A program made the translations under genes and the position numbers. A stretch of 64,000 nt of DNA from an uncultured Collinsella sp. (GTDB lineage Bacteria > Actinomycetota > Coriobacteriia > Coriobacteriales > Coriobacteriaceae): NCBI GenBank assembly GCA_934650095.1, contig CAKUFT010000004.1, positions 1 through 64,000 on the forward strand. Reading direction: 5' to 3'. The first letter of the stretch is position 1. The number at the start of each line of letters is the position of its first letter. The notes under the pieces are model-generated. The model searched no databases, was not told the DNA's origin, and saw only the letters and a list, made by a program, of their open reading frames with translations. Positions 8,925 through 16,870 of this stretch are shown here, one piece after another.

Positions 8925-9923
8925 ATGAAGCAATGGGTTGGACTGGGCAAGTTTCTCGCGGGTCACATGCAGATCATCGTTCCGATTTGCGTGGCGCTTG
9001 GCGTACTCTTTCCCCATCAGATCGGCGTGCTCAAGCCCATCGTTCCCGCCCTGTTTGCCTTTATGACGTTTCAGGGCGCGCTGAGCAACACTTTCCATCA
9101 GGTGGCCGAGGTATTCCGCCGTCCGCTACACCTGATTCTGGCGCTGTTGGTCTCGGCGGTACTCATCCCCATCGCGGCGTATGCCATGGCCTCACTGTTC
9201 TTTGGTTCCAACCCCAACCTCGTCTGTGGCATCGTGCTCGAGTACAGCGTGCCCGTAGCCGTCACCGCTTTTATGTGGATCAGCATGTTCGGCGGCAACG
9301 GCCCGCTCGCGCTCACCATTATCCTGACGTCCTCGGTCATCTCGCCTGTGACGATTCCGCTCACGCTCAAGCTCCTGCTGGGCGCCACCGTTTCGATCGA
9401 TGTGCCGAGCATGATGCAGAACATGGCCTTTATGATCGCCATCCCCGCCGTGCTCGGCATCGTCATCAACGAGCTCACGCGTGGCTGGGGTCACGAGAAG
9501 CTCTCCCCCGCGCTCTCACCCGCTTGCAAGTTCATGATGATGGGCGTCATCGCGTCCAACTCCACCGCCATGAGCGAGTACGTGCTGCATATGAATGTTG
9601 AGCGCTTGGAAGTCGCCCTCTTTATCCTGGCGTTCGCCATCAGCGGCTTTATCATCGGCATTCTGGTCGCACGCGCCCTGCAGCTGCCGTATAGCGAGAC
9701 GACCACCATGTGCTTTACCTGCGGCATGCGCAACATCTCTTCGGGCGCCGTCATCGCCACGCAGTATTTTCCCGGCGAAGTCGTGTTCCCCGTCATGTGC
9801 GGCACGCTGTTCCAGCAGGTGCTGGCCTCGATTATCGGGCATCTCTTTGAGCGCCTGACCGGCGAGGAGCGCGGCAAACAGCGCAAACGCGTCGAGGCCG
9901 GCCGCGACGCAATGACACGCTAG
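8925..9923 (+). CDS. Bile acid:sodium symporter (BASS/SBF-like) family transporter
   Basis: A polytopic membrane protein of 332 residues with about ten hydrophobic segments. Landmarks are GNGPLALTIILTSSVISPVTIPL in the middle and CGMRNISSGAVIATQYFPGE near the C-terminus, matching the crossover regions of the BASS superfamily, which couples sodium to organic anions such as bile acids or keto acids. The ATG at 8925 fits the start of the first membrane segment, with GGGAG and AGGG upstream; frame-open sequence further upstream is not convincing as protein. It is divergent from recJ and convergent with the DUF4931 gene. The substrate cannot be predicted. Confidence 0.8.
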   Translation: MKQWVGLGKFLAGHMQIIVPICVALGVLFPHQIGVLKPIVPALFAFMTFQGALSNTFHQVAEVFRRPLHLILALLVSAVLIPIAAYAMASLFFGSNPNLVCGIVLEYSVPVAVTAFMWISMFGGNGPLALTIILTSSVISPVTIPLTLKLLLGATVSIDVPSMMQNMAFMIAIPAVLGIVINELTRGWGHEKLSPALSPACKFMMMGVIASNSTAMSEYVLHMNVERLEVALFILAFAISGFIIGILVARALQLPYSETTTMCFTCGMRNISSGAVIATQYFPGEVVFPVMCGTLFQQVLASIIGHLFERLTGEERGKQRKRVEAGRDAMTR

Positions 9924-9953
9924 GCCATCCGCATCGCGCGGGCACTCGCTTTG

Positions 9954-10751
9954 CTACGCGAGCGCTTCCAGATGCGCGCGCAGGCGCTCCGCATCGATAT
10001 CGAGCGTGGTCTCGGCATTGACCTGGGCCAGACGATAGCCCACAAAGTAGGGCGATACCACCCAACGCGGAAGTGCCTTGGCGATGGTTCGACCGTCCAT
10101 GTGGTAGAAGAACAAGTTGTACGACTCCGCGCGACCGCCGTGGTGCTCGTGAAGGATATAGCGTAGGACCACTTGAATCGCATCGGCGAATAGACCGGCC
10201 TCGGCTTGGTCGTGCGCGTCATCGCTGGCGGCGATTCCCTGTGGGGCCGAGACGTTGACCTCAAAGAATCCCATGATCGGCTCGGTCGAGATATTGACCG
10301 CGACCCTTCCCCGCCGCCAAACATCGATGCCTTCAAAGTTGGCTGAGGTCAGTGCCGCGTAGCCGTCCTCCTGCTCCAAGCCCACAATCTGCATGTGTGG
10401 ATGCGCCAAGCTTCCGCCCGAAAGCGGGCCCTTGTTCTTGTACATGAGTACACTGCGGTACTGTTGGGAATCGATCATCTGCTGCCAACAGCTCAGGGCA
10501 AATCGCATCACATGATGCAGCTCGTCCGGTACATAGGTCACCAAATCGGCGTCGTGGTCGGATGACTCGATCAATACAGTCTGGCGAGTGGCCCGCAAGG
10601 TCTTGAACTTATTCTCGAGCCAGATGCAGTCACCATCGCGCTGGATGATGTCGGCAAGTCCTTCCGTGTCGCAAAAGGGGCACGCGGTGCCAGGGCGGCG
10701 GTTGTCGTCGGGCTTGCCACTCGCCTGTCGAACGTCAAATACGAGCGCCAC
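9954..10751 (-). CDS. DUF4931, GalT/HIT-like fold protein
   Basis: A 265-residue protein with N-terminal CPFC (Cys24/Cys27) and SGGSLAHPHMQI (His117-Pro-His119-Met-Gln121). These match the zinc-binding and HxHxQ-type active-site signature of the galactose-1-phosphate uridylyltransferase branch of the HIT superfamily, and the DUF4931 family in particular. The start is GTG at 10751, with GGAGG embedded in the end of cutC and only 3 nt between the genes, so the two are translationally coupled. A nucleotidyl-transferase or nucleotide hydrolase activity is likely; the substrate is unknown. Confidence 0.75.
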   Translation of the reverse strand: MALVFDVRQASGKPDDNRRPGTACPFCDTEGLADIIQRDGDCIWLENKFKTLRATRQTVLIESSDHDADLVTYVPDELHHVMRFALSCWQQMIDSQQYRSVLMYKNKGPLSGGSLAHPHMQIVGLEQEDGYAALTSANFEGIDVWRRGRVAVNISTEPIMGFFEVNVSAPQGIAASDDAHDQAEAGLFADAIQVVLRYILHEHHGGRAESYNLFFYHMDGRTIAKALPRWVVSPYFVGYRLAQVNAETTLDIDAERLRAHLEALA

Positions 10752-10754
10752 GGG

Positions 10755-11432
10755 CTATGCCTCCAGCGGCACGATCTTGGTGCCATGGAGCTCAGACACG
10801 CCCAGTTTCGCCGCAACCACATCGCGGTTGGCCGTGGTAATCCCGCCGCCGGGAAGGATGGTCAAACGATCGCCAGCATACTCGATTAAACGAGTCAGGT
10901 GATCGAAATTGTCCTCGATCGGTGTGCCGGCCGCGCCACCATGCGTCAGGATGCGCGCAACGCCGCAGTCGGCAAGCGTGTCAATTGCGTCGAGCTGAGC
11001 CTCGGGCGAGAGCTGGTCAAATGCCATATGGAAGGTGATGTCGACGGACTCGCGCTTGCACTCCTCGGTCGCACAGCCCGCAGCCATCACGAGGGCACCG
11101 AGCGTGAGTTCATCGAGCGCCCAGCCGCCGGCGCAGGGCTTGCAGCATCCAAAGACCAGGCCGTCAACGCCGGCACTCACGGCAAGGCCCAGGTCCATCT
11201 CCATCATGCGCAGCTCGTCTTGGTTGTAATGAAAGTCGCCACCACGCGGGCGAATCATGCACATCACCCGTGCACCATGCTCGTGAGCATAGTTGACCGT
11301 AGCGCTGATGACGCCGGCCGAAGGCGTGGTGCCACCGACGGCGAGGTTGTCGCACAGCTCGATGCGCCCCGCACAGGCCTCGATGGCTGCCGGCACCCGT
11401 TCAAAGTTCTCGGCACAAAACTCGTACAGCAT
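10755..11432 (-). CDS. cutC: CutC family protein (copper homeostasis/TIM barrel)
   Basis: A TIM-barrel protein of 225 residues from ATG 11432 (GGGGG with an 8-nt spacer). Typical CutC segments are RIELCDNLAVGGTTPS near the start, VMIRPRGGDF-like CMIRPRGGDFHYNQDE, GLVFG, ITFHMAFD and RILTHGGAAG, then LPGGGI. The name CutC reflects an old link to copper tolerance; the biochemical function is unsettled. It forms a two-gene operon with the DUF4931 gene. A further in-frame Met 19 codons upstream lacks support. Confidence 0.88.
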   Translation of the reverse strand: MLYEFCAENFERVPAAIEACAGRIELCDNLAVGGTTPSAGVISATVNYAHEHGARVMCMIRPRGGDFHYNQDELRMMEMDLGLAVSAGVDGLVFGCCKPCAGGWALDELTLGALVMAAGCATEECKRESVDITFHMAFDQLSPEAQLDAIDTLADCGVARILTHGGAAGTPIEDNFDHLTRLIEYAGDRLTILPGGGITTANRDVVAAKLGVSELHGTKIVPLEA

Positions 11433-11513
11433 AGATAGACCCCCAAAGGCAGCAAGTGTTTTCCGACGGGCATTGTCGCACGCCCCCATGAAGTTGCGGT
11501 GGAATGGGGGCTA

Positions 11514-11548
11514 ATTGGTGCAAAGTAACCTGACCCCCTTGCACCAAT
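11514..11548. repeat. Palindromic element with AAAGTAACCTGACCCCC core
   Basis: ATTGGTGCAA (11514-11523) pairs perfectly with TTGCACCAAT (11539-11548) around a 15-nt loop. The inner sequence, CAAAGTAACCTGACCCC, closely resembles CAAAGGTGCCTGTCCCC in two palindromes at 57.0 and 57.9 kb, so this appears to be a diverged member of the same repeat family. It lies upstream of cutC and might also act as an operator. Confidence 0.55.
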
Positions 11549-11593
11549 CTCTTGACAACAACGAAAACGCCGGTGTTTTGGCAACGCCAGCGA

Positions 11594-11693
11594 GCGGGCG
11601 CCAGAGCGAACAAATTGGCATGAAAAGAAGGCGGCATAGACCTTCTGGTCATGCCGCCCTCTTTGAATGACAAGTTGTCGCTCTGGCGCCCGC
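11594..11693 (-). terminator. Nested ~100-bp inverted repeat with terminator-like inner hairpin
   Basis: Outer arms GCGGGCGCCAGAGCGAACAA (11594-11613) and TTGTCGCTCTGGCGCCCGC (11675-11693) are complementary apart from one extra base. Inside, GGCGGCAT (about 11630-11637) pairs with ATGCCGCC (11651-11658), and on the minus strand this is followed by TTCTTTTC, a plausible intrinsic terminator for the liv operon. Confidence 0.6.
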
Positions 11694-11702
11694 GCAGCGT
11701 CG

Positions 11703-11738
11703 GATGGTTACGGCGTTTGGTAAAACGCCGTAACCATC
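11703..11738 (-). terminator. Perfect 16-bp stem hairpin abutting the livF stop codon
   Basis: GATGGTTACGGCGTTT (11703-11718) and its exact complement (11723-11738) flank a 4-nt loop. The stem begins at the last base of the livF stop codon. There is no T-tract directly after it on the minus strand, so it may protect the mRNA 3' end or act together with the next hairpin. Confidence 0.6.
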
Positions 11739-12451
11739 TAACCGCCCAAGTAAGCCTTGCGGACGTTGTCGTCGTGCAGGAGCTCTTGGCCGGTGCCGGT
11801 CATGGTGATCTTGCCGGTCTCGAGCACGTAGCCGCGCGTGGCGATCGAAAGCGCCATCTGCGCGTTCTGCTCGACCAGAAGCACCGTGGTGCCGGCCTTG
11901 TGCAGATCCTCGACAATCTGGAAGATCTGCTCAATCAGAATCGGCGCCAGGCCCATGGAGGGCTCGTCGAGCATGAGCAGCTTGGGGTTGCTCATAAGGG
12001 CGCGGCCCATAACGAGCATCTGCTGCTCGCCGCCCGAAAGGGTGCCGGCGACCTGGCGACGACGCTCCTTAAGGCGCGGGAACTGCTCGTAGACGCGCTC
12101 AAGGCCCGGGGCAACCGTGGACTTGGGCTGCGTGTAGGCACCCATCTCCAGGTTCTCCTCGACCGTCATCTGCAAAAAGGCGCGACGGCCCTCGGGCACC
12201 TGAGCCAGGCCCTTGCTCACCAGCTTGTCGGCGGGCGTATGGGTAATATCCTCGCCCATAAACTTGATGGAGCCGGTTTTGGAGCGCAGCAGGCCCGAGA
12301 CGGTCTTAAGCGTCGTGGACTTGCCGGCACCGTTGGCACCAATCAGGGCCACGATCTCGCCCTCATTGACGTTAAAGGAGATGTCCTTGATGGCGTGGAT
12401 GGCGCCGTACCAGACGTTGATGTTGTAGACGGAAAGCATCGGCTCTGCCAT
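11738..12451 (-). CDS. livF: Branched-chain amino acid ABC transporter ATP-binding protein LivF
   Basis: An ABC ATPase of 237 residues. Walker A GANGAGKST is at 38-46, the signature LSGGEQQML is at about 138-146 and Walker B LLMLDEPSMGL follows. The QMALSIATRGYVLETGKI stretch near the C-terminus is characteristic of LivF rather than LivG. It works with LivG as the cytoplasmic ATPase pair of the HAAT family importer. Its ATG immediately follows the livG stop codon, so it is translationally coupled, and it is the last gene of the operon. Confidence 0.93.
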   Translation of the reverse strand: MAEPMLSVYNINVWYGAIHAIKDISFNVNEGEIVALIGANGAGKSTTLKTVSGLLRSKTGSIKFMGEDITHTPADKLVSKGLAQVPEGRRAFLQMTVEENLEMGAYTQPKSTVAPGLERVYEQFPRLKERRRQVAGTLSGGEQQMLVMGRALMSNPKLLMLDEPSMGLAPILIEQIFQIVEDLHKAGTTVLLVEQNAQMALSIATRGYVLETGKITMTGTGQELLHDDNVRKAYLGG

Positions 12452-13312
12452 TTAGTTCTCCCCCTTATCCTGCTTGCCCAGATACGCCTCGATAACGGCG
12501 TCGTTGTTCTGGATCTCCTCGGCCGTGCCCTTGGCGATGACCTTGCCAAAGTTAAGCACGCAAATGCCCTCGCAAATGTTCATGACGAGCGACATGTCGT
12601 GCTCGATGAGCATGATGGCGATGCCGAAGGTGTCGCGGATCTTGACGATGTTCGCCATGAGCTCCGCAGTCTCGGACGGGTTCATGCCGGCAGCAGGCTC
12701 GTCGAGCAGCAGCAGTTTGGGATTGGTGGCAAGCGCGCGGACGATCTCCAGACGACGCTGGGCGCCATAGGGCAGCGAGCCGGCCTGCTCGTTTGCCAGG
12801 TGCTCCATATCAAAGATGGACAGCAGCTCCATGGCGCGCTCGTGGGCGGCCTTCTCGTGCTTCCAATACGTCGGCAGACGCAGCACGCCCTCAAAACCGG
12901 AGTAGCGCTCCTGGTTGTGCAGGCCGACCTTAACGTTGTCCTCCACCGTCATGGTGTTGAACAGGCGGATGTTCTGGAAGGTACGGGCGATGCCCATACG
13001 GTTGACCTGGTAGACGGACTTGCCCGAGGTATCCTCGCCGTCGAGCAGAATGGTGCCGTGCGTGGGCTGGTACACCTTGGTGAGCAGGTTGAAGACCGTG
13101 GTCTTACCGGCGCCATTGGGGCCAATGAGACCGGCGATCTCGGTCTTGCCGATGGTCAGGCTAAAGTCGTCGACTGCCTTAAGGCCGCCGAACTCAATAC
13201 CCAGGTGAATGCACTCGAGTGCCGGGCGCTCGCCCAGGTCGCGGTCGGGAACGATGGCGCCAGAAGGGTACGGGACCATCTTGCCCTTGTTGAACTCAAA
13301 CTTACTGGGCAT
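12452..13312 (-). CDS. livG: Branched-chain amino acid ABC transporter ATP-binding protein LivG
   Basis: An ABC ATPase of 286 residues with an unusual N-terminal extension of about 30 residues before the core. Walker A GPNGAGKTT is at about 64-72, followed by the LivG-type VYQPTHGTILLDGED and ARTFQNIRLF, then Walker B LLLLDEPAAGMNP and IMLIEHDMSLVM. The chosen ATG at 13312 has AAGGAGG about 9 nt upstream and lies within the end of livM (11-nt overlap). An alternative start nine codons upstream has no good ribosome site. It partners LivF on the permease LivHM. Confidence 0.93.
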   Translation of the reverse strand: MPSKFEFNKGKMVPYPSGAIVPDRDLGERPALECIHLGIEFGGLKAVDDFSLTIGKTEIAGLIGPNGAGKTTVFNLLTKVYQPTHGTILLDGEDTSGKSVYQVNRMGIARTFQNIRLFNTMTVEDNVKVGLHNQERYSGFEGVLRLPTYWKHEKAAHERAMELLSIFDMEHLANEQAGSLPYGAQRRLEIVRALATNPKLLLLDEPAAGMNPSETAELMANIVKIRDTFGIAIMLIEHDMSLVMNICEGICVLNFGKVIAKGTAEEIQNNDAVIEAYLGKQDKGEN

Positions 13313-14381
13313 CGGCTGCCACCTCCTTCTTGGGAGCAAAGCGGTCCTTAACGCGACCGAAGAATGCCTTGAGCTGCGGGTTGTTGGTAAAGATCATGAC
13401 CAGAATCAGCACGATGGCGTAGATGAGCATGCGGTAGTCCGAGAACTGACGGAGCAGCTCGGGAAGCACGGTGAGCAGCGCCGCGGCGATGACGGAGCCG
13501 CGCATGTTGCCCAGACCGCCCAGGACCACGAACACCAGGATGAGAATCGAGGTATTGAAGTCGAACTTGGTGGCGGAGAGCTGCGAGAAGTTACCGCCGA
13601 AGAGGGCTCCGGCAGCACCGGCGAGGGCAGCGGAAACCACGAAGGCGATCATACGGTACTGGGTGACGGAGATGCCCACAGACTCGGCAGCGATCTTGTT
13701 ATCGCGCACGGCCATGATGGCGCGGCCGGTACGGCTGCGGACCAGGTTGAGCACGATCACGAGCGCGACCATGACCAGGATGGCGCCGGCAAGGAAGGTC
13801 GAATAGGTCGACACGCCCGAAGCACCCTGGGCGCCCTTGATGATGGCGGTTCCGTCCTCGAGCAGGTGCAGGTCGTCAATCGTTGAGTTGCCCGTGATGT
13901 TAAAGATCACGTGCAGGCCGTGGGAGTCGACGCCCACGATGAGGCAAGTAACGATCTCTTTGATGATCTCGCCAAAGGCCAGCGTCACGATGGCCAGGTA
14001 GTCGCCGCTCAGGCGAAGGACCGGGATGCCGATCAAGAAGCCCAGGATGGCCGCGGCGATGGCGCCGACCACGATGCTGATGATGAGGCGCACAGGATCG
14101 GAGGGAACGGCGCTCTCGAGGGCGACCGCGGTGACGATACCCGTGTAGGCACCGACACTCATAAAGCCCGCGTGGCCCAGCGACAGGTCGCCTGCGATAC
14201 CGACGACGAGGTTAAGCGAGATGGCCATGACGATGTAGGCCGTAATGGGAACCAGCTGACCGGCGATCATGCGCGGGATCATGTGGTTGGACTGCATAAA
14301 GAACACGATGGCGAAGGCCACGATGCACATGGCGTACGTGACAAAGTCGTGACGCGTCTGCTTGTCTTTAAGGAACTTCAT
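13302..14381 (-). CDS. livM: Branched-chain amino acid ABC transporter permease LivM
   Basis: An integral membrane permease of about 359 residues with eight or more hydrophobic segments. It has the LivM hallmarks NLVVGIAGDLSLGHAGFMSVGAY near the N-terminal third and GRAIMAVRDNKIAAESVGI, the cytoplasmic coupling loop that contacts the ATPases. ATG 14381 is preceded by AGGTGAG; a GTG three codons upstream is less likely. It begins 9 nt after livH stops and overlaps livG by 11 nt. Confidence 0.92.
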   Translation of the reverse strand: MKFLKDKQTRHDFVTYAMCIVAFAIVFFMQSNHMIPRMIAGQLVPITAYIVMAISLNLVVGIAGDLSLGHAGFMSVGAYTGIVTAVALESAVPSDPVRLIISIVVGAIAAAILGFLIGIPVLRLSGDYLAIVTLAFGEIIKEIVTCLIVGVDSHGLHVIFNITGNSTIDDLHLLEDGTAIIKGAQGASGVSTYSTFLAGAILVMVALVIVLNLVRSRTGRAIMAVRDNKIAAESVGISVTQYRMIAFVVSAALAGAAGALFGGNFSQLSATKFDFNTSILILVFVVLGGLGNMRGSVIAAALLTVLPELLRQFSDYRMLIYAIVLILVMIFTNNPQLKAFFGRVKDRFAPKKEVAADAQ

Positions 14382-14390
14382 AACGCTCAC

Positions 14391-15272
14391 CTACACCTTC
14401 TCGGGGACGTACTTGCCCAAGAGGCCGGCAGGCTTGACGAGCAGGACGATGATCAGAACACCAAAGACGATGGAGTTGGCAAGGCTCGTGGAAATGTAGG
14501 CCTGTGCCATCGCCTCGATGATGCCGATGAGAATACCGCCGACAAAGGCGCCGGGGATAGAGCCGATGCCACCGAAGACGGCGGCGTCGAAGGCCTTGAT
14601 GCCAGGCATGGCGCCCGTCGTGGGCTGCAGGACCGGCGAGTAGGAGCACAGCAGCACGCCGGCGATGGCGGCAAGGGCAGAGCCGATGGCAAACGTCATC
14701 GAGATGGTGCGGTTGACGTTGATGCCCATGAGCTGAGCGGCGGCCTTGTCCTCGGACACGGCGCGCATGGCCTTGCCCATCTTGGTCTTACCCGTAAAGA
14801 ACACCAGGCCGGCCATGATAACCAGGCAGGCGACGATGGTGACGAGCGAGACGGCGCTCACGTTGTACTTGGCCAAGAACTCCGGCACCGGGAAGGTGAC
14901 GAGCGAAGTAAAGTTCTTGGGCGTGGCGCCCCACAGGAGCTGTGCGGCATTCTGCAGGAAGTAGGACACGCCGATAGCCGTGATCAGAACGGCCAGCGGC
15001 CCCGCCTGACGCAGCGGCTTATAGGCCAGACCCTCGATGAGAACACCGAGAACCGTGCAGACCGCGCAAGAGAGAATTACAGATGCCCAGCCGGGAAGGC
15101 CGAGATACGACGTGGCGCAGAACGAGACATAGGCACCGACCATGATGACATCGCCGTGAGCGAAGTTCAGCATCTTGGCGATACCGTAGACCATGGTGTA
15201 GCCCAACGCGATGATGGCGTAGACGCTGCCCATGGACAGGCCGTTGACCAGGTATTGGATAAAGACCGTCAT
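14391..15272 (-). CDS. livH: Branched-chain amino acid ABC transporter permease LivH
   Basis: A membrane permease of 293 residues, the usual LivH length. It has LSMGSVYAIIALGYTMVYGI at the start, MLNFAHGDVIMVGAY, the coupling-loop motif GKAMRAVSEDKAAAQLMGIN and a late KAFDAAVFGGIGSIPGAF. ATG 15272 sits 9 nt after a GGGGG run and is preferred to earlier in-frame starts, which would add about 31 residues of poor quality. It is the first permease gene, separated from the binding-protein gene by two hairpins. Confidence 0.92.
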   Translation of the reverse strand: MTVFIQYLVNGLSMGSVYAIIALGYTMVYGIAKMLNFAHGDVIMVGAYVSFCATSYLGLPGWASVILSCAVCTVLGVLIEGLAYKPLRQAGPLAVLITAIGVSYFLQNAAQLLWGATPKNFTSLVTFPVPEFLAKYNVSAVSLVTIVACLVIMAGLVFFTGKTKMGKAMRAVSEDKAAAQLMGINVNRTISMTFAIGSALAAIAGVLLCSYSPVLQPTTGAMPGIKAFDAAVFGGIGSIPGAFVGGILIGIIEAMAQAYISTSLANSIVFGVLIIVLLVKPAGLLGKYVPEKV

Positions 15273-15319
15273 GTTCCACATCCCCCTTTCGAATAGGTTT
15301 CCAGTTGATATACGAAACA

Positions 15320-15378
15320 GGGACGTTACATCGTCCCTAGATACCAAGCAAGCAGGGAAGGCCAAAACCTCCCCTGCT
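15320..15378 (-). terminator. Two hairpins between the binding-protein gene and livH
   Basis: AGCAGGGAAGG (15351-15361) pairs with CCTCCCCTGCT (15368-15378) with one mismatch, and GGGACG (15320-15325) pairs with CGTCCC (15332-15337). Lying between livK and livH on the minus strand, they probably act as a partial terminator or processing site that gives more binding protein than permease, as in many ABC operons. Confidence 0.55.
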
Positions 15379-15411
15379 TGGGATCAAAACCGCTCTATGT
15401 AAGGCGGCCTA

Positions 15412-16599
15412 CTAGGCCTGTACGTACTTGCCGTCGGTGATGACGTACGCAGTCGGGTCCTTCTGGACCTGGCCCTTGTCGTTCCAGGAAAGCTTGCCGG
15501 TCAGACCGTCAACGGTGATCTTGAGCATAGCCTCGGGCAGCTTCTCGGCGACCTCGGTGGGGTCGGCGTCGACGCCCAGGCCGGCCTCCTTGAGAGCCTC
15601 GACCACTGCGTGCACGCCATCGTAGGCGTCGGCGGCAAACTGGTCGGGGGTATCGCCGTACTTATCCTTGTAAGCGTTGACGAAGTCGGCGTTCTTCTCG
15701 TCGTCGGCGGAGAACGGGGTCATGAGCAGCAGGCCCTCGGCAAGGGAGGTGTCGAAGCCCTCCACGCCCAGGATGCCGTCCATGCCGTCACAGCCCATCA
15801 TCTTGACGTCGTAGCCCATGTCCTTGGCGTTCTTGAGCAGGACGGACGCCGGCGTGTAGTAGATCGGCGCGAAAATCATGGTGGCGCCGGCCTGCTTGGC
15901 CTTGGTCAGCTGGTTGGTAAAGCTCGTGGCGGAGTCGTCCTTAAAGGTCTCCTCGTCGACGATCTCGAGCTTGGACTCAGCGGCCTGAGCCTTAAAGGAA
16001 TCCGCGATGCCCGAAGAATAAGCGTCGCCGGAGTTATAGAACAGCACGAACTTCTCGTCTGCATACTTCTCTGCCAGGAACTTGGCAGCGTTGACACCCT
16101 GGTTGGGGTCGGTGAAGCAAACCTGGAAGACGCAATCCTTGCCGTCGGTGACGTCCTCGGAGGACGCGGACGGGGTGATCATGAACGTCTTGGGGTCGTT
16201 ACCGCACTCGGCGGCAACGGCAACCGACGCACCCGTGGTGGTCGGGCCGACGAGGGCCTGCATGCCCCAGTCGAGCAGGGTATTAAAGGCGTTGACGGCC
16301 TTCTCGCCGTCGGCCTGGTCGTCCTCGGCCTTGCTGACAAGCGGCAGCTCCTTGGTCGAGAAATCCTTGCAGCCAAGCTCGACGCCCTGGGTAACGGACT
16401 TGCCGTAGGACGCGGCGGCACCGGTCAGCGGGCCGATGGTGCCGATCTTAAACGAGGCGTCGCTCGAAGCGGAACCGCTATCGCCGCCGTTGGAGGAGCA
16501 GCCAGCTAGAATGGACATCGCCCCCAGACCTGCTGCGCTCGCGATAACGCTCCTGCGATTCATAACAGGGTTCAATGACTTACCGGTGAGGCTCGACAT
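15412..16599 (-). CDS. livK: Branched-chain amino acid ABC transporter substrate-binding lipoprotein (copy 1)
   Basis: A periplasmic-binding-protein type I (Leu/Ile/Val-binding) receptor of 395 residues. An N-terminal signal with Arg-Arg (NRRSVIA) and the lipobox ILAGC (Cys about 34) indicates an exported, lipid-anchored protein, possibly by the Tat route. The mature part starts with IGTIGPLTGAAASYG and contains ALVGPTTTGASVA and ITPSASS, typical ligand-binding segments. The ATG has GAGGAGA 6 nt upstream. It is very similar to the protein encoded at 16871-18037. Ligand specificity (Leu, Ile, Val or another amino acid) cannot be read from the sequence. Confidence 0.9.
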   Translation of the reverse strand: MSSLTGKSLNPVMNRRSVIASAAGLGAMSILAGCSSNGGDSGSASSDASFKIGTIGPLTGAAASYGKSVTQGVELGCKDFSTKELPLVSKAEDDQADGEKAVNAFNTLLDWGMQALVGPTTTGASVAVAAECGNDPKTFMITPSASSEDVTDGKDCVFQVCFTDPNQGVNAAKFLAEKYADEKFVLFYNSGDAYSSGIADSFKAQAAESKLEIVDEETFKDDSATSFTNQLTKAKQAGATMIFAPIYYTPASVLLKNAKDMGYDVKMMGCDGMDGILGVEGFDTSLAEGLLLMTPFSADDEKNADFVNAYKDKYGDTPDQFAADAYDGVHAVVEALKEAGLGVDADPTEVAEKLPEAMLKITVDGLTGKLSWNDKGQVQKDPTAYVITDGKYVQA

Positions 16600-16620
16600 G
16601 CGGCTCTCCTCTCAAATCTC

Positions 16621-16641
16621 GTCGGGTTTCGGTTACCCGAC
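16621..16641 (-). promoter_or_regulatory. Leader hairpin upstream of binding-protein copy 1
   Basis: GTCGGGT (16621-16627) and ACCCGAC (16635-16641) form a perfect 7-bp stem in the 5' untranslated region, ending about 22 nt before the start codon. It could stabilise the mRNA leader or serve as an operator. Confidence 0.35.
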
Positions 16642-16838
16642 AGGCCATCCTTCGCCATGTTCGGCGTTCGCAAAATAGTAGACGCTTTAGTTAAGAAAAG
16701 TGGCGATTATTTCAACTTTTCTTTGGGCTTGTCTTTTTATTCATAGAATTGCGTATTCCAATCGCTTTATGCAGGTCTGCCACTTTATTGTGTAAAAGTA
16801 ATGTTTCCATTCTGTTACAAGCGCCCTCGCCCTGAATA

Positions 16839-16870
16839 AAAGAGCCTCACCGGTTGCGTTTTATACGCTC
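16839..16870 (-). terminator. Weak terminator after binding-protein copy 2
   Basis: On the minus strand AAGAGC, just after the stop codon, can pair with GCTCTT, which is followed directly by TTATTC. The stem is only 6-7 bp with a loop of over 20 nt, so read-through into the next unit is likely. The rest of the 271-bp gap to copy 1 is AT-richer and presumably holds that gene's promoter, but I see no clear -35/-10 pair. Confidence 0.3.

Noticed and set aside
11651-13351. A 566-codon open frame antisense to livF and livG
   Set aside because: It runs across the boundary of two ABC ATPase genes with intact motifs on the other strand; no independent evidence.
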